Positions 9,758 to 19,408 of a DNA stretch of 64,000 nt are shown one piece after another (position 1 is the stretch's first letter; each line of letters starts with the position of its first letter). The stretch is from Variovorax sp. KBW07 (GTDB lineage: Bacteria > Pseudomonadota > Gammaproteobacteria > Burkholderiales > Burkholderiaceae_C): contig NZ_QAJK01000024.1 in assembly GCF_003852515.1 (NCBI RefSeq), forward strand, positions 68,564 to 132,563, written 5' to 3'. Below the pieces are notes generated by a model. It saw only the letters and a list, made by a program, of their open reading frames with translations, was not told where the DNA came from and searched no databases. The position numbers and the translations under genes were made by a program.

Positions 9758-10416
9758 CGGTTTTCGAGGGCCTGCAGTTCGGCCAGTGTGTTCGCATTGA
9801 AGAAGGCGTCGGGTGCGTCGCCGGGGCGGTCGAAGGGCACGGTCACGCAGCGGTGCTGCGCAGTCCATGCGTGGACCTTGCGGCCGCCTGACTCGGTGAA
9901 GCGGCGCAGGCTGTCGTGCAGGTCGATGCGCAGCAGGCAGAAGACGGGCTGGGCGCGCAATACGGGTGACGCGTCGCTGCCGGCCATGGCTTCCGGCGCG
10001 CTGGCCATGGCGATCTCGGCATCGCTCGCCGCCGCCGCTCCGGCGAGCCGCGCGGCCAGGTCGAGCGGGAACAGCGGCGTGTCGCAGGGCACGGTGAGCA
10101 GCCAGCGCGTGCTGCAGTGCGCCAGGCCGGTCAGGAAGCCGGCGAGCGGCCCCGGGTAGTCGGGCAGGCTGTCGGGCCACACTGGCACGCCGAAGGCTTC
10201 GTACTCTGGCAGGTTGCGGTTGGCATTGACCATCACCGTGCCGACCTGCGGCGCCAGCCGCCGCAACGCTTGCAGCGCCAGCGGCTCGCCGTTGCAGCGC
10301 TGCAGGCCCTTGTCGACGCCGCCCATGCGCGAGCCGCGTCCGCCGGCCAGCAGCAGGCCGGTGATGTCGGCAGGGGCGATGGCATGCGCGGGCATGGCGT
10401 TCGTCGCCTGCGTCAT
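9754..10416 (-). CDS. mobA: Molybdenum cofactor guanylyltransferase
   Basis: A 220-residue nucleotidyltransferase that adds GMP to molybdopterin. The N-terminal GTP-binding signature [18 protein letters not shown] is clear (about residues 21-38), followed by [19 protein letters not shown] and the metal-binding [10 protein letters not shown]. It is joined to its neighbours by ATGA overlaps on both sides (moaA stop at 10413, moeA start at 9757), so all three are probably translated as one coupled unit. Confidence 0.94.
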   Translation of the reverse strand: MTQATNAMPAHAIAPADITGLLLAGGRGSRMGGVDKGLQRCNGEPLALQALRRLAPQVGTVMVNANRNLPEYEAFGVPVWPDSLPDYPGPLAGFLTGLAHCSTRWLLTVPCDTPLFPLDLAARLAGAAAASDAEIAMASAPEAMAGSDASPVLRAQPVFCLLRIDLHDSLRRFTESGGRKVHAWTAQHRCVTVPFDRPGDAPDAFFNANTLAELQALENR

Positions 10417-11579
10417 CCGCCGATGTAGCTCATCTCGACGCGGCGCGGCGCCTTGTCGTTGGCATTGCCGTTGTTGTCTTGGTGTGGGTCGCCGGGGCTG
10501 CGCAGTGCGCGAAGCTCGGAGTAGCGGTCGGCGCGGCCCTGCCAGATGTGGCCGATGGCCGAGGCGATGTCGTCATCGCTCGCGGTGCCGCGCAGCAGCG
10601 GCCGCAGGTCGTGGCCGGCGCTGGCGAAGAGGCAGAGGTACAGCTTGCCTTCGGTCGACAGGCGCGCGCGGCTGCAGTCGTGGCAGAAAGCCTGGGTCAC
10701 GCTGCTGATCACGCCGATCTCGCCACCGCCGTCCGCATAGGCCCAGCGCTGGGCGGTTTCGCCGGGCGTGGTGGCTTCGAGCGGCACCAGCGGAAATTCG
10801 CCGGCGATGCGCGCAATGACGTCGGCCGAGGGCATTACCTCGTCCATGCGCCAGCCGTTGGTGGCGCCCACGTCCATGTATTCGATGAAGCGCAACACCA
10901 CGCTGCCGCCGTGGTGCGTGCGGAAGTAGCGCGCCATCGGCAGGATCTCCTGCTCGTTGGTGCCGCGCTTGACCACCATGTTGACCTTGATCGGGCCCAG
11001 GCCCGCGGCCCGCGCGGCGTCGATGCCGGCCAGCACGTCGGCCACCGGAAAATCGACGTCGTTCATGTGGCGGAACACCGCGTCGTCCAGGCTGTCGAGG
11101 CTCACCGTCACGCGCTGCAGGCCCGCGGCCTTGAGCGCGGCGGCCTTGCGTGCCAGCAGCGAGCCGTTGGTGGTGAGCGTCAGCTCGAGCGGATCGCCGC
11201 CGGGCGTGCGGATCTCGGCGAGCTGGCCGATCAGCCCTTCGATGTTCTTGCGCAGCAGCGGCTCGCCGCCGGTCAGTCGGATCTTGCGCACGCCGTGCGC
11301 CGCGAACAGGCGGGCCAGCCGCGTCATTTCCTCGAAGCTCAGCAGCGCGCTGTGCGGCAGGTACTTGTAGTCCTTGTCGAACACGTCCTTCGGCATGCAG
11401 TAGCTGCAGCGGAAGTTGCAGCGGTCGGTCACGCTGATGCGCAGGTCGGTCAGGGGCCGGCCGAGCCGGTCGAGCAACAGCCCGGTGGCGGGCACGGCCA
11501 CGTCGGGCACCGCGACGGCGGGGCGCTGGTGGCCGACCTCGGCGATCGGAATGACGGTGCTGTGGCTGCTGTTCTTCAT
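10413..11579 (-). CDS. moaA: GTP 3',8-cyclase (molybdenum cofactor biosynthesis protein A)
   Basis: A radical SAM enzyme of about 388 residues doing the first step of molybdopterin synthesis from GTP. It has the radical SAM cluster CNFRCSYC near residue 50, a second cluster motif CHDCSRARL with a later cysteine in LYLCLF, and the C-terminal double glycine (YIGG) needed for activity. I chose the ATG at 11579; an ATG at 11615 is possible, but most homologues begin closer to the [18 protein letters not shown] block. First gene of moaA-mobA-moeA. Confidence 0.95.
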   Translation of the reverse strand: MKNSSHSTVIPIAEVGHQRPAVAVPDVAVPATGLLLDRLGRPLTDLRISVTDRCNFRCSYCMPKDVFDKDYKYLPHSALLSFEEMTRLARLFAAHGVRKIRLTGGEPLLRKNIEGLIGQLAEIRTPGGDPLELTLTTNGSLLARKAAALKAAGLQRVTVSLDSLDDAVFRHMNDVDFPVADVLAGIDAARAAGLGPIKVNMVVKRGTNEQEILPMARYFRTHHGGSVVLRFIEYMDVGATNGWRMDEVMPSADVIARIAGEFPLVPLEATTPGETAQRWAYADGGGEIGVISSVTQAFCHDCSRARLSTEGKLYLCLFASAGHDLRPLLRGTASDDDIASAIGHIWQGRADRYSELRALRSPGDPHQDNNGNANDKAPRRVEMSYIGG

Positions 11580-11633
11580 GGTGGGGGCCAAGGCCGATTT
11601 TGCGCCATCGACCAAGGGCCCATCGGGTGCAGG

Positions 11634-12917
11634 CTACTTCAGTACCGCCGCGTAAACCATGTTGCGCGCCAGGCTGCGGTAGTGCACGCGGTACTTGGGC
11701 GACTGCAGCATCAGCACGACGAACATTTCGTTCTTCGGATCGACCCACATGTAGGTGCCGCCGGCGCCGCCCCAGTTGTATTCGCCACCCGCGGCCGGGT
11801 AGGGCGCTTCGCCGTCGTTGCGGCGCACGGCAAAGCCCAGGCCGAAACCGTAGCCGGCGCCGGGCAGGTAGAGCGGGCCGGGCACGATGCCGGCGCCTGC
11901 GTTCGAATGGTCGGCCGTCATCAGCGCCAGCGTGCGCGGGCCCAGGTAGCGCTTGCCGTCCAGCGTGCCGCCGTTCAGCAGCATCTGCAGGAAGCGCGCG
12001 TAGTCGGCGGCCGTCGACACCAGCCCGCCGCCGCCCGATTCGAGCTTGCGCACCACGCGCGGATCGTTCAGGTCGGCCCCCACGCCGAAGCTGCGGTCGG
12101 TGGGCAGCGGCTCGGCAATGCGCTGCTGGCGCGCCGGCTCGGGCACGTAGTAGCTGGTGTCCTTCATGCCCAGCGGGTCGAGCAGGCGGGTTTTCTCGAA
12201 CTGGTAGAGCGACTGGCCCGATGCCGCCTCGACCACGCTGCCGAGGATGTCGGTGGAGTGGCTGTACTCCCAGGTCGTGCCCGGCTGGTAGGCCAGCGGC
12301 AGCTTGGCGAGCCGCTGCGAGAACTCGGCATTGGTCGGATCGCCCACGCCCAGGTTGGCGGCGTTGTAGGCCTGCTTGACGAGGCCCGGGCCGAAGAAGC
12401 CGTAGGTCAGGCCCGAGGTGTGGCGCATCAGGTCTTGCACGGTGATCGGGCGGCGCGCGGGCACGGTGTCGAGCACCGGCTTGCCGTCGGCGCCGGGCTT
12501 CTCGACGCCGACCGTCATCCTGGCGTATTCGGGCAGGTAGGTGGCGATCGGGTCGTCCAGCTTCAGGCGGCCGTCTTCCACCAGCATCATCGCGGCCACG
12601 GTGGTGATGGGCTTGCTCATCGAATAGATGCGGAAGATGCCGTCGCGCTGCATCGGCGCGCCGGTGCCCGGGTCGAGCTTGCCGATGGGCTCGAACCACG
12701 CCACCTTGCCCTGGCGCGCCACCAGCAGCACCGCGCCGGGAATCTTGCCGGCGGCCACGTCGGCCTTGAGCACGTCGGTGAGCATCTGCAGGCGCTCGCT
12801 GGAAAGGCCGACCTGTTCCGGCTTGGCGGTCGGCAGCGATTGCGCCGCGGCCAGCAGGGGGCCCGCAAGGCTCAGGCCGAGCACGGCCGTGCGCAGGGTG
12901 CGCTTGAAGAACTTCAT
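11634..12917 (-). CDS. Serine hydrolase, beta-lactamase class C / esterase EstB-like
   Basis: A 427-residue exported protein with a signal peptide cut near residue 25 (LLAAAQS). The active-site S-x-x-K is SMSK at about residues 99-102 and the tyrosine motif is YSH in TWEYSHSTDIL. The whole chain resembles class C beta-lactamase-fold esterases such as EstB rather than a true AmpC. The substrate is unknown. It is minus strand, 272 bases from the divergent sodA. Confidence 0.87.
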   Translation of the reverse strand: MKFFKRTLRTAVLGLSLAGPLLAAAQSLPTAKPEQVGLSSERLQMLTDVLKADVAAGKIPGAVLLVARQGKVAWFEPIGKLDPGTGAPMQRDGIFRIYSMSKPITTVAAMMLVEDGRLKLDDPIATYLPEYARMTVGVEKPGADGKPVLDTVPARRPITVQDLMRHTSGLTYGFFGPGLVKQAYNAANLGVGDPTNAEFSQRLAKLPLAYQPGTTWEYSHSTDILGSVVEAASGQSLYQFEKTRLLDPLGMKDTSYYVPEPARQQRIAEPLPTDRSFGVGADLNDPRVVRKLESGGGGLVSTAADYARFLQMLLNGGTLDGKRYLGPRTLALMTADHSNAGAGIVPGPLYLPGAGYGFGLGFAVRRNDGEAPYPAAGGEYNWGGAGGTYMWVDPKNEMFVVLMLQSPKYRVHYRSLARNMVYAAVLK

Positions 12918-13093
12918 GGTGTTTGTCTCCGTCCTGTCGTTGATGGAAAGTCGGCACGACGGTCTTGGCGCCGCCTGGGGATCTGCTTGCCTCGGGTGCG
13001 CGGCTGGCAGCCGGAGGCGCGAGGCAGTGTATCGGCCGATGACGGATTCGGGGGAGGAACTGGCTGGTTTGCGTCATCGCCATGGTGGATGTC

Positions 13094-13122
13094 TTGACGC
13101 CGCCAATGCGAATTACTATCAT
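13094..13122 (+). promoter_or_regulatory. Sigma-70 promoter of sodA with an overlapping Fur-like box
   Basis: TTGACG (13094-13099) and TATCAT (13117-13122) are spaced by 17 bases. Overlapping the -10, bases 13107-13121 read TGCGAAT-T-ACTATCA, which matches the 7-1-7 Fur consensus TGATAAT-N-ATTATCA at 11 of 14 positions. A repressor here would block the promoter. Confidence 0.55.
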
Positions 13123-13189
13123 CTGGGTGCCTGAGTACGCAGCACGTCGACGACGCAAAGGGCTCTTCCAACCAAGGAGCTTCCGAACC

Positions 13190-13825
13190 GTGCCGTACAC
13201 CCTGCCAGCCTTGCCCTATGCCTTCGATGCGCTCGAACCCCACATCGACGCGCAGACGATGGAAATCCATCACAGCAAGCACCACCAGACCTATGTCAAC
13301 AACCTGAATGCGGCCCTGAAAGACACGCCGCACGAGGGCCTGTCGGTCGAGGAGCTGATCGCCGGCGTCGAAAAGCTGCCTGAAGCGCTGCGCGCGCCGG
13401 TGCGCAACAACGGCGGCGGCCACGCCAACCATGGCCTGTTCTGGACCGTGATGGCGCCGGCCGGGCAGGGCGGCGGCGGCGCACCCACCGGCGCGCTGGC
13501 CAAGGCCATCGACACCGACCTGGGCGGCTTCGACGCTTTCAAGGAAGCCTTCACCAAGGCCGCGCTCACGCGCTTCGGCAGCGGCTGGGCCTGGCTGTCG
13601 GTCGCCAAAGACGGCAAGCTGGCCGTGGAAAGCAGCGGCAACCAGGACAGCCCGCTGATGCTGGGCATCGGCTCCGGCAACACGCCGATCCTGGGGCTGG
13701 ACGTGTGGGAGCACGCCTACTACCTCAAGTACCAGAACCGTCGCCCCGAATACATCGCGGCCTTCTACAACGTCGTGAACTGGGCCGAGGTGGCCCGGCG
13801 CTACGCCGCGGCCACCGGCGGCTGA
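13190..13825 (+). CDS. sodA: Superoxide dismutase, manganese type
   Basis: A 211-residue Fe/Mn superoxide dismutase. Metal ligands are H27, H81, D171 and H175 (in LDVWEHAYY). Features of the Mn type are GGHANH before the second histidine ligand and Q152 in GNQDSPLM; Fe enzymes carry the active-site glutamine earlier (AQVWNH). The start is a GTG at 13190, 9 bases after AAGGAGC; upstream ATGs would add an unrelated tail. The promoter carries a Fur-like box, which suits a Mn enzyme induced when iron is low. A ZIP metal transporter follows 11 bases later. Metal choice is inferred from motifs. Confidence 0.93.
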   Translation: MPYTLPALPYAFDALEPHIDAQTMEIHHSKHHQTYVNNLNAALKDTPHEGLSVEELIAGVEKLPEALRAPVRNNGGGHANHGLFWTVMAPAGQGGGGAPTGALAKAIDTDLGGFDAFKEAFTKAALTRFGSGWAWLSVAKDGKLAVESSGNQDSPLMLGIGSGNTPILGLDVWEHAYYLKYQNRRPEYIAAFYNVVNWAEVARRYAAATGG

Positions 13826-13836
13826 AGGACGGCACC

Positions 13837-14772
13837 ATGAATGACGAGCCGCAACAGCAGCAGGTGCAGGCCCTGGCCGCGGCGGCACGGCCGAAGCCGG
13901 CCCGGCCGGTGCGCGAAGCGGTCGGCCTGGCCATAGTCGCCGCCGGCGTGCTGGTGCTGGTGTCGCAGTTCTGGCAGTTCGTGCGCGCCGACCCGATGGT
14001 GTGGAACGCCTTGCTCGGTGGCTCGGTGGCGGCGCTGGCCACCGCGCTCGGCACGCTGCCCGTGGTGTTCTCGCAGAAGCTGCCCGAGCGGCTGCAGGAC
14101 ACGCTGTTCGGCTTCGGTGCCGGCGTCATGCTGGCGGCCAGTGCCTTCTCGCTGATCATCCCGGGGCTGGAGGCTGCGAAAAACGTGGGTGTGTTCGGCG
14201 GCGGCCCCTGGGCGGCGGGTGGTGTGATCGGCTCGGCCATTCTGCTGGGCGGCATCGTGCTCATGGCCATGGACCGCGTGCTGCCGCACGAGCATTTCAT
14301 CAAGGGGCGCGAAGGGCAGTCGGCCAGGCAGCTGCGCCGCACCTGGCTCTTCGTATTCGCGATCGCGTTGCACAACGTGCCCGAGGGGCTGGCCATCGGC
14401 GTCGGCTATGCGGCCAACAACGGCTTGCGGGCCGATGCGCTGGCCACCGGCATCGCCATCCAGGACGTGCCCGAAGGCCTGGTGGTGGCGGTGGCACTGC
14501 TGGCCGCCGGCTACAGCCGGGTGTTTGCCGTGCTGATCGGCATGGCCTCGGGGCTGGTCGAGCCGCTGGGCGCCGTGCTGGGCGCGGCCGTGGTTGGCCA
14601 ATCGGTGATGCTGTTGCCCTGGGGGCTGGGCTTTGCCGCTGGCGCGATGCTGTTCGTGATCAGCCACGAGATCATTCCCGAATCGCATCGCAAGGGGCAC
14701 GAATCCTTTGCCACCAGCGGGCTGATGCTGGGCTTCGTGCTGATGATGCTGCTGGACACGGCATTGGGCTGA
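13837..14772 (+). CDS. ZIP family metal transporter
   Basis: A 311-residue, eight-helix transporter of divalent metals (zinc, iron or manganese) into the cytoplasm. The two ZIP metal-site helices are visible as HNVPEGLAIGVGYA and QDVPEGLVVAVALLAAG, with a further HEIIPESHRKGHE motif near the C-terminus. It resembles GufA/ZupT members. It is 11 bases from sodA and presumably co-transcribed, so it may supply manganese to that enzyme. That link is inference from position only. Confidence 0.9.
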   Translation: MNDEPQQQQVQALAAAARPKPARPVREAVGLAIVAAGVLVLVSQFWQFVRADPMVWNALLGGSVAALATALGTLPVVFSQKLPERLQDTLFGFGAGVMLAASAFSLIIPGLEAAKNVGVFGGGPWAAGGVIGSAILLGGIVLMAMDRVLPHEHFIKGREGQSARQLRRTWLFVFAIALHNVPEGLAIGVGYAANNGLRADALATGIAIQDVPEGLVVAVALLAAGYSRVFAVLIGMASGLVEPLGAVLGAAVVGQSVMLLPWGLGFAAGAMLFVISHEIIPESHRKGHESFATSGLMLGFVLMMLLDTALG

Positions 14773-14790
14773 CCCCGGCGCGCGCCGGGG
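14773..14790. terminator. GC-rich palindromic hairpin between convergent genes
   Basis: An 18-base perfect palindrome (CCCCGGCGC / GCGCCGGGG) begins one base after the ZIP stop codon and ends before the convergent aldehyde dehydrogenase. There is no T tract, so it may act as a bidirectional weak terminator or a 3' end stabiliser. Confidence 0.5.
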
Positions 14791-14797
14791 TTCAGGC

Positions 14798-16231
14798 TCA
14801 GCCGTGCTTGATGGCGACGGTTTTCAGCGTGGTGAAGCCGTACAGCGCCTCGAAGCCCTTTTCGCGGCCGTAGCCCGACGACTTCACGCCGCCAAAGGGC
14901 AGCTCGACGCCGCCACCAGCGCCGTAGTTGTTGATGAACACCTGTCCGCTGCGCACCCGCCTGGCCATGCGGAACTGGCGCGAACCGTCCGTAGTCCACA
15001 CGCCGGCCACCAGCCCGAATTGCGTGGCATTGGCGAGCGCCACCGCTTCGTCTTCATCGGCGAACTGCATGGCCGCCAGCACCGGGCCGAACACTTCTTC
15101 CTGTGCCAGCCGGTGGTTCACCGGCACGTCGCGCAGCAGCGTGGGCGCCTGGTAGAAGCCGGTTTCGGGCGCTTCCTCGACCACGACACCCTGCGCCACC
15201 ATCGGGATGCCGGCATGCTGCGCATCGCTCAGGAAATCCCACACGCGCTGCTGCTGCGTCTGGCGGATCAGCGGGCCCACGTCGAGGTCCATCGCGGCGG
15301 GGCCGACGCGCAGGGCCTCGAAGGCATGGCCCAGGCGCTCGAGCAGCGGCTCGTAGATGTCGCGCTGGATCAGCACGCGCGAGCCTGCCGAACAGGTCTG
15401 GCCGGCGTTCTGCACGATGGCATTGATGATCACCGGAATGGCCGCGTCCAGGTCGGCGTCGGCAAAGATGATCTGCGGGCTCTTGCCGCCCAGCTCCAGG
15501 GTGACCGGGCAGTGCCGCTCGGCCGCCACCTGCTGGATCAGCGTGCCGATCTTCGGGCTGCCGGTAAAGCTGATGTGGTCGATGCCTTCGTGCCGCGCGA
15601 GCGCGTCGCCCACTTCATGGCCGTAGCCCGTCACGATGTTCAGCGCGCCGGCCGGAAACCCGACCTCGGCCGCCAGTTGCGCCACGCGAATGAGCGAAAG
15701 GCAGGCGTCTTCGGCCGGCTTGACCACGCACACGTTGCCCGCCGCCAGCGCGCCGCCCACGCTGCGCCCGAAGATCTGCATCGGGTAGTTCCACGGAATG
15801 ATGTGGCCCGTAACGCCGTGCGGCTCTCGCCAGGTGAAGACGCTGTAGCCGTCTTGATACGGAATGGTTTCGCCGTGCAGCTTGTCGCAGGCGCCGGCAT
15901 AGAACTCGAAGTAGCGCACCAGCGCCACTGCGTCGGCGCGCGCCTGCTTCACGGGCTTGCCGCAGTCGCGTTGCTCGATCAGCGCGAGCTCGTCGACGTG
16001 CTCGGCGATCTTTTGCGAAAGCTTGTAGAGCAGGCGGCCGCGGTCGGCGGCGCTGACCTTGTGCCAGACACCCTCGAAGCAGTCGCGCGCGGCGCGCACG
16101 GCGGAGTCGATGTCGGCGGCATTGCTGCGCTGGATTTCGTCGAAGGCTTGGCCGTCCGACGGGTCGATGACCGGCAGGGTGCGGCCGGAGGCGGACGGAA
16201 CGTCCGCGTTGGCGATGTAGTTGAGCTGCAT
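14798..16231 (-). CDS. NAD(P)-dependent aldehyde dehydrogenase
   Basis: A 477-residue aldehyde dehydrogenase. The catalytic glutamate lies in VTLELGGKSPQI and the catalytic cysteine in GQTCSAGSR. The cofactor-binding region IIPWNYPMQI and FTGSPKIG are also present. Overall it looks like betaine-aldehyde or gamma-aminobutyraldehyde type dehydrogenases, but the substrate cannot be fixed. The start at 16231 gives the usual MQLNYIAN beginning. It stands alone on the minus strand, 62 bases downstream of a peroxiredoxin gene in the same direction. Confidence 0.9.
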   Translation of the reverse strand: MQLNYIANADVPSASGRTLPVIDPSDGQAFDEIQRSNAADIDSAVRAARDCFEGVWHKVSAADRGRLLYKLSQKIAEHVDELALIEQRDCGKPVKQARADAVALVRYFEFYAGACDKLHGETIPYQDGYSVFTWREPHGVTGHIIPWNYPMQIFGRSVGGALAAGNVCVVKPAEDACLSLIRVAQLAAEVGFPAGALNIVTGYGHEVGDALARHEGIDHISFTGSPKIGTLIQQVAAERHCPVTLELGGKSPQIIFADADLDAAIPVIINAIVQNAGQTCSAGSRVLIQRDIYEPLLERLGHAFEALRVGPAAMDLDVGPLIRQTQQQRVWDFLSDAQHAGIPMVAQGVVVEEAPETGFYQAPTLLRDVPVNHRLAQEEVFGPVLAAMQFADEDEAVALANATQFGLVAGVWTTDGSRQFRMARRVRSGQVFINNYGAGGGVELPFGGVKSSGYGREKGFEALYGFTTLKTVAIKHG

Positions 16232-16293
16232 GGGCCAGATTTTGCGCGAAGCACGCCAAACCCGTGGCCGCGGGGCCGGCCGTCTTTCTGCCC

Positions 16294-16848
16294 TTATTTG
16301 GCCGCCGTGGCTTTCGGCAGCGCCCGTACCGCGTTCAGCATGCGTTCCACGTGCTTGTCGGGGTTCAGGTTCTGGTAGTAGTAGGCGACCTTGCCGTCGG
16401 GCGCGATCACGTAGGACAGGCGGTTGGCAAAGTCCGGCCGGGTCTGCATCAGCGCGTCGAAGCCGTTGATCACGGTCTTGGCTTCGTCGGACGCCACCGG
16501 AAACCGGCTCTGGCACGACTTGACCGAGAACTTCGACAGGGTGTCGATGTCGTCGGCCGACACGCCGATCACCGTGGCGCCCAGTGCGGCGAACTTGTCG
16601 ACCGCCTCGGCGAAGGCGTGGGCTTCGATGGAGCAGTCGTTCGAATCGGCGGCCGGAAAGAAATACACCACCACCGGGCCCTTGGCCAGCGCATCGGCCA
16701 GCGAGTAGCGGAAGGTCTTGCCGCCCAGCGCGGCGTTGGCGGTGAAGCGGGGCACGGGGTCGCCGATGTCCAGGGCGGCCCAGGCCGGATGGGCGAGGGC
16801 TGTAAAAACAGTCATCAGGGCGATGCGCGAGAGGATCGATCGGGCCAT
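16294..16848 (-). CDS. Exported peroxiredoxin (AhpC/TSA, PrxQ-like)
   Basis: A 184-residue thiol peroxidase with a signal peptide cut near AWA-AL (residue 25), so it acts in the periplasm. The peroxidatic cysteine is in PAADSNDCSIEAHAF; the usual threonine three before it is serine, as in some relatives. The second cysteine in SVKSCQSRFPV fits a PrxQ/Bcp-like arrangement. It detoxifies peroxides in the envelope. Electron donor unknown. The aldehyde dehydrogenase follows on the same strand. Confidence 0.87.
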   Translation of the reverse strand: MARSILSRIALMTVFTALAHPAWAALDIGDPVPRFTANAALGGKTFRYSLADALAKGPVVVYFFPAADSNDCSIEAHAFAEAVDKFAALGATVIGVSADDIDTLSKFSVKSCQSRFPVASDEAKTVINGFDALMQTRPDFANRLSYVIAPDGKVAYYYQNLNPDKHVERMLNAVRALPKATAAK

Positions 16849-16996
16849 GATGCAACTCCGGAACGTTAAGGGCGAATTCTAGGCTCGGCATCTGTCGCCA
16901 GGGGTATCTGAAACCGGCTGAAACCAGCACCTGCCAGCCAGCGTACTTGAATCAACGGCTGACCCACTGCACCATCGCACCATCGGAACCATCGTC

Positions 16997-18589
16997 ATGA
17001 ACGCCTCGCTTTCACTGCCACGAATCGCATGCATGGCGCGCATCGCTTTTTCGGGCTTCCTGATCGCGCTGCTCGGCGCCTGCGGTTCGCTGCCGCCGGC
17101 GCGGGAGCGGCCCGCTGAATTTGCCACCACGGCCGACCCCTCGACCAAGCTCGCCAGGATTGCCGCGGCCTCCACGCCGCCCGACGAGCATTCGGGTTTC
17201 AGGCTGATGCCGCTGGGGGTGTATTCGCTGGATGCGCGCATCCAGCTTGCCGAGCGGGCCCAGCGCTCGCTGGTGGTGCAGTACTACCAGTTGGAAAACG
17301 ACGCGGTGGGCCGGCTGCTGCTGCGCTCGCTGCGCGAGGCGGCCCAGCGCGGCGTGAAGGTGCGGGTGCTGGTGGACGACCTGTACACCGCCAAGAGCCA
17401 GCAACTGCTGCTGGCACTGTCCGAAACGCCGAATGTCGAGGTGCGGCTGTTCAACCCGTTCTGTTGCGGCCGCAACGGATTTCTCTCGCGCTTCGTGGCC
17501 TCGCCGTGGGAGATCAACCGGCTCAACCACCGCATGCACAACAAGCTCTTCATTGCCGATGGCGTGATGGCCGTGGTGGGCGGGCGCAACATCGCCGACG
17601 AGTATTTCGTGCTGAGCGAGGCGCAGAACTTCATCGACATGGACGCGCTGGTGGTCGGCAAGGTGGTGCCGCAGCTCGAATCGATCTTCGATGCCTACTG
17701 GAACAGCGTGCAGGTCTGGCCCATTGCCGAGATCGTGACGGGCGAGGGCGGCCGCATGCCCGGTGGCGCCGAGTTCGACAGCTGGGTCGGCATGGCCGCG
17801 CCGCCGCCGAAGATCGTGCTGCCGCCGTCCGACATCCTGGGCTACGGCCCCATTGCCGAAGAGCTCGATGGCGGCCGCATGGGCCTGCTGTGGGGCGAGG
17901 CCCGCGCCATTGCCGATCCGCCCACCAAGCCCGCGACCATGACGGCCGACGAGGCCATTGCCACCAGCGTCACGATGAAGGTCTGGGCCCTGCTGCTCGA
18001 CGCCAAGACAGAGGTCGACCTGACCTCGCCGTACCTCGTGCCGGGCGAGCGCGGCATGGCGGCGTTCGAGGACCTGGCCAAGCGCAAGGTCAAGCTCACG
18101 CTGCTGACCAACTCGCTGGCCGCCAACGACGAGCCGCTGGTGCACACCGGCTACGCGCGCTACCGCGAGCGGCTGCTGCAAAGCGGCGCCGACCTGTACG
18201 AGCTGAGCCCGCAGCGCACCAGCGCGGGCGAGCGCTTCGGCATGTTCGGCAAGTCGCTCGGGCGGCTGCATGCCAAGACGGCGGCCATCGACCGCACGCG
18301 CATCTTCATCGGCTCGATGAACCTCGACCCGCGCTCGGCCAGCCAGAACACCGAGATGGGGCTGGTGGTCGACAGCCCGCAGCTGGCGCGCGAGATGCTG
18401 CGCATCATCAACATCAGCAAGCTGCAGAACTCGTACCGGTTGCGGCTGGCCAAGGACAACGGCACGCTGCAATGGCTCACCAACGACGGCGAGAGAGAGG
18501 TGATCCTGACCTCCGAACCCGAGTCGGGATTCTTCCAGCGCTTCTACAACCGGCTCATTTCGCCCATCGTTCCTGAGATGCTGTTGTAG
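16997..18589 (+). CDS. Phospholipase D-family protein, cardiolipin synthase ClsC-like lipoprotein
   Basis: A 530-residue protein with two HKD motifs: HNKLFIADG with GGRNIADEYF (about residues 185-205) and HAKTAAID with GSMNLDPRSASQN (about 425-450). Such pairs form one active site for phosphatidyl transfer. The N-terminus ends in a lipobox-like LLGAC at about residue 29, so it may be lipid-anchored. The layout matches ClsC/YmdC cardiolipin synthases. It opens a run of co-directional genes up to 23788 that look like lipid enzymes. An alternative start is the ATG at 17033. Cardiolipin synthesis is the likely but unproven activity. Confidence 0.82.
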   Translation: MNASLSLPRIACMARIAFSGFLIALLGACGSLPPARERPAEFATTADPSTKLARIAAASTPPDEHSGFRLMPLGVYSLDARIQLAERAQRSLVVQYYQLENDAVGRLLLRSLREAAQRGVKVRVLVDDLYTAKSQQLLLALSETPNVEVRLFNPFCCGRNGFLSRFVASPWEINRLNHRMHNKLFIADGVMAVVGGRNIADEYFVLSEAQNFIDMDALVVGKVVPQLESIFDAYWNSVQVWPIAEIVTGEGGRMPGGAEFDSWVGMAAPPPKIVLPPSDILGYGPIAEELDGGRMGLLWGEARAIADPPTKPATMTADEAIATSVTMKVWALLLDAKTEVDLTSPYLVPGERGMAAFEDLAKRKVKLTLLTNSLAANDEPLVHTGYARYRERLLQSGADLYELSPQRTSAGERFGMFGKSLGRLHAKTAAIDRTRIFIGSMNLDPRSASQNTEMGLVVDSPQLAREMLRIINISKLQNSYRLRLAKDNGTLQWLTNDGEREVILTSEPESGFFQRFYNRLISPIVPEMLL

Positions 18590-18598
18590 CCTCGGGGG

Positions 18599-19408
18599 AT
18601 GGCGCAGACTTTCACTTCGTTGCCCGCCCTCCAGGTCATGCTGTGGGGCGTGCTTTTTTTTGGCGGCATCTACTTCGGTTTCGGCGGCCTCACATGGCTG
18701 CTGACCCGGCGGGTGCTTCCGGCGCTCGGCATCGGGCGCGCGCTCGATCCGCGGCCGCTGCAGCCGGGGCAACTGCGGCGTGAACTGGGACAGTCGATCG
18801 TCTCGGTGTTGATCTTCGGTTTGGGCATGGTGTTTCCGTGGGGCTTGCTGCAGCTGGGCTGGGCGCGGCTCGATCCCGATGCGGGCTGGCGGCAGATCGC
18901 GGTTGAAATCCTCGTGCTCGCGGTATGGAACGACGTGCATTTCTGGGTCAACCACCGGCTGCTGCACACGCGCTGGCTGCGGCGTTTTCATGGGCCGCAC
19001 CATCGTTCCTTCGTGACCACGCCGTGGGCCACGTACAGCTTTCATCCCGTCGAGGCGCTGATGCTCGGCAACGTGATCCTGCTGCCGATGGTGGTGCACG
19101 ACTTCAGCTTCTGGTCGCTGGCGGCGGTGCCGGTGTTCAGTCTGTTCTTCAACTGCATCGGGCATTCGAACTACGACTTCTTCACGCGCGTGTCGTACAG
19201 CCACTGGTTCGCCGCGAGCCGCCGGCACCATCTGCACCATGCCGTGCACAACGGCAACTACGGCTTCCAGTTCACCTTCATGGACCGGCTATTTCGCACC
19301 CGCATCGCGGCCGATGCGGCCGAGCCGCTTTTCCAGGCCTTCCGCGAAAAGCAGCAGCGGCAACAACAACAGCAACCCCAACCCGGGCAGCATGGCGCGA
19401 CCGCCTGA
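18599..19408 (+). CDS. Sterol desaturase / fatty acid hydroxylase family membrane protein
   Basis: A 269-residue membrane protein with the histidine boxes of the fatty acid hydroxylase superfamily: HRLLH (residues about 119-123), HGPHH (about 131-135) and RRHHLHHAVHNGNYGF near residue 215. These bind a di-iron centre that activates oxygen. It starts 9 bases after the PLD-like gene, and its last 17 bases overlap the next desaturase gene. The C-terminal 30 residues are glutamine-rich. The substrate is unknown; a lipid acyl chain is likely given the neighbours. Confidence 0.85.
   Translation: MAQTFTSLPALQVMLWGVLFFGGIYFGFGGLTWLLTRRVLPALGIGRALDPRPLQPGQLRRELGQSIVSVLIFGLGMVFPWGLLQLGWARLDPDAGWRQIAVEILVLAVWNDVHFWVNHRLLHTRWLRRFHGPHHRSFVTTPWATYSFHPVEALMLGNVILLPMVVHDFSFWSLAAVPVFSLFFNCIGHSNYDFFTRVSYSHWFAASRRHHLHHAVHNGNYGFQFTFMDRLFRTRIAADAAEPLFQAFREKQQRQQQQQPQPGQHGATA

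Noticed and set aside
12918-13189. Upstream ATG starts for sodA at 13082 or 13109
   Set aside because: They would add up to 36 residues with no match to the dismutase family and would place the promoter inside the gene; the GTG at 13190 has a good ribosome site.
10573-13200. Long open frames opposite or across moaA, the serine hydrolase and sodA (up to about 870 codons)
   Set aside because: They are rich in Arg, Ala, Gly and Pro, have no domain motifs, and overlap well supported genes. High GC content keeps shadow frames open.
19348-19390. CAA/CAG-rich tract at the end of the sterol desaturase gene as a simple repeat of interest
   Set aside because: It is short and irregular and encodes a glutamine-rich tail; nothing suggests phase variation.
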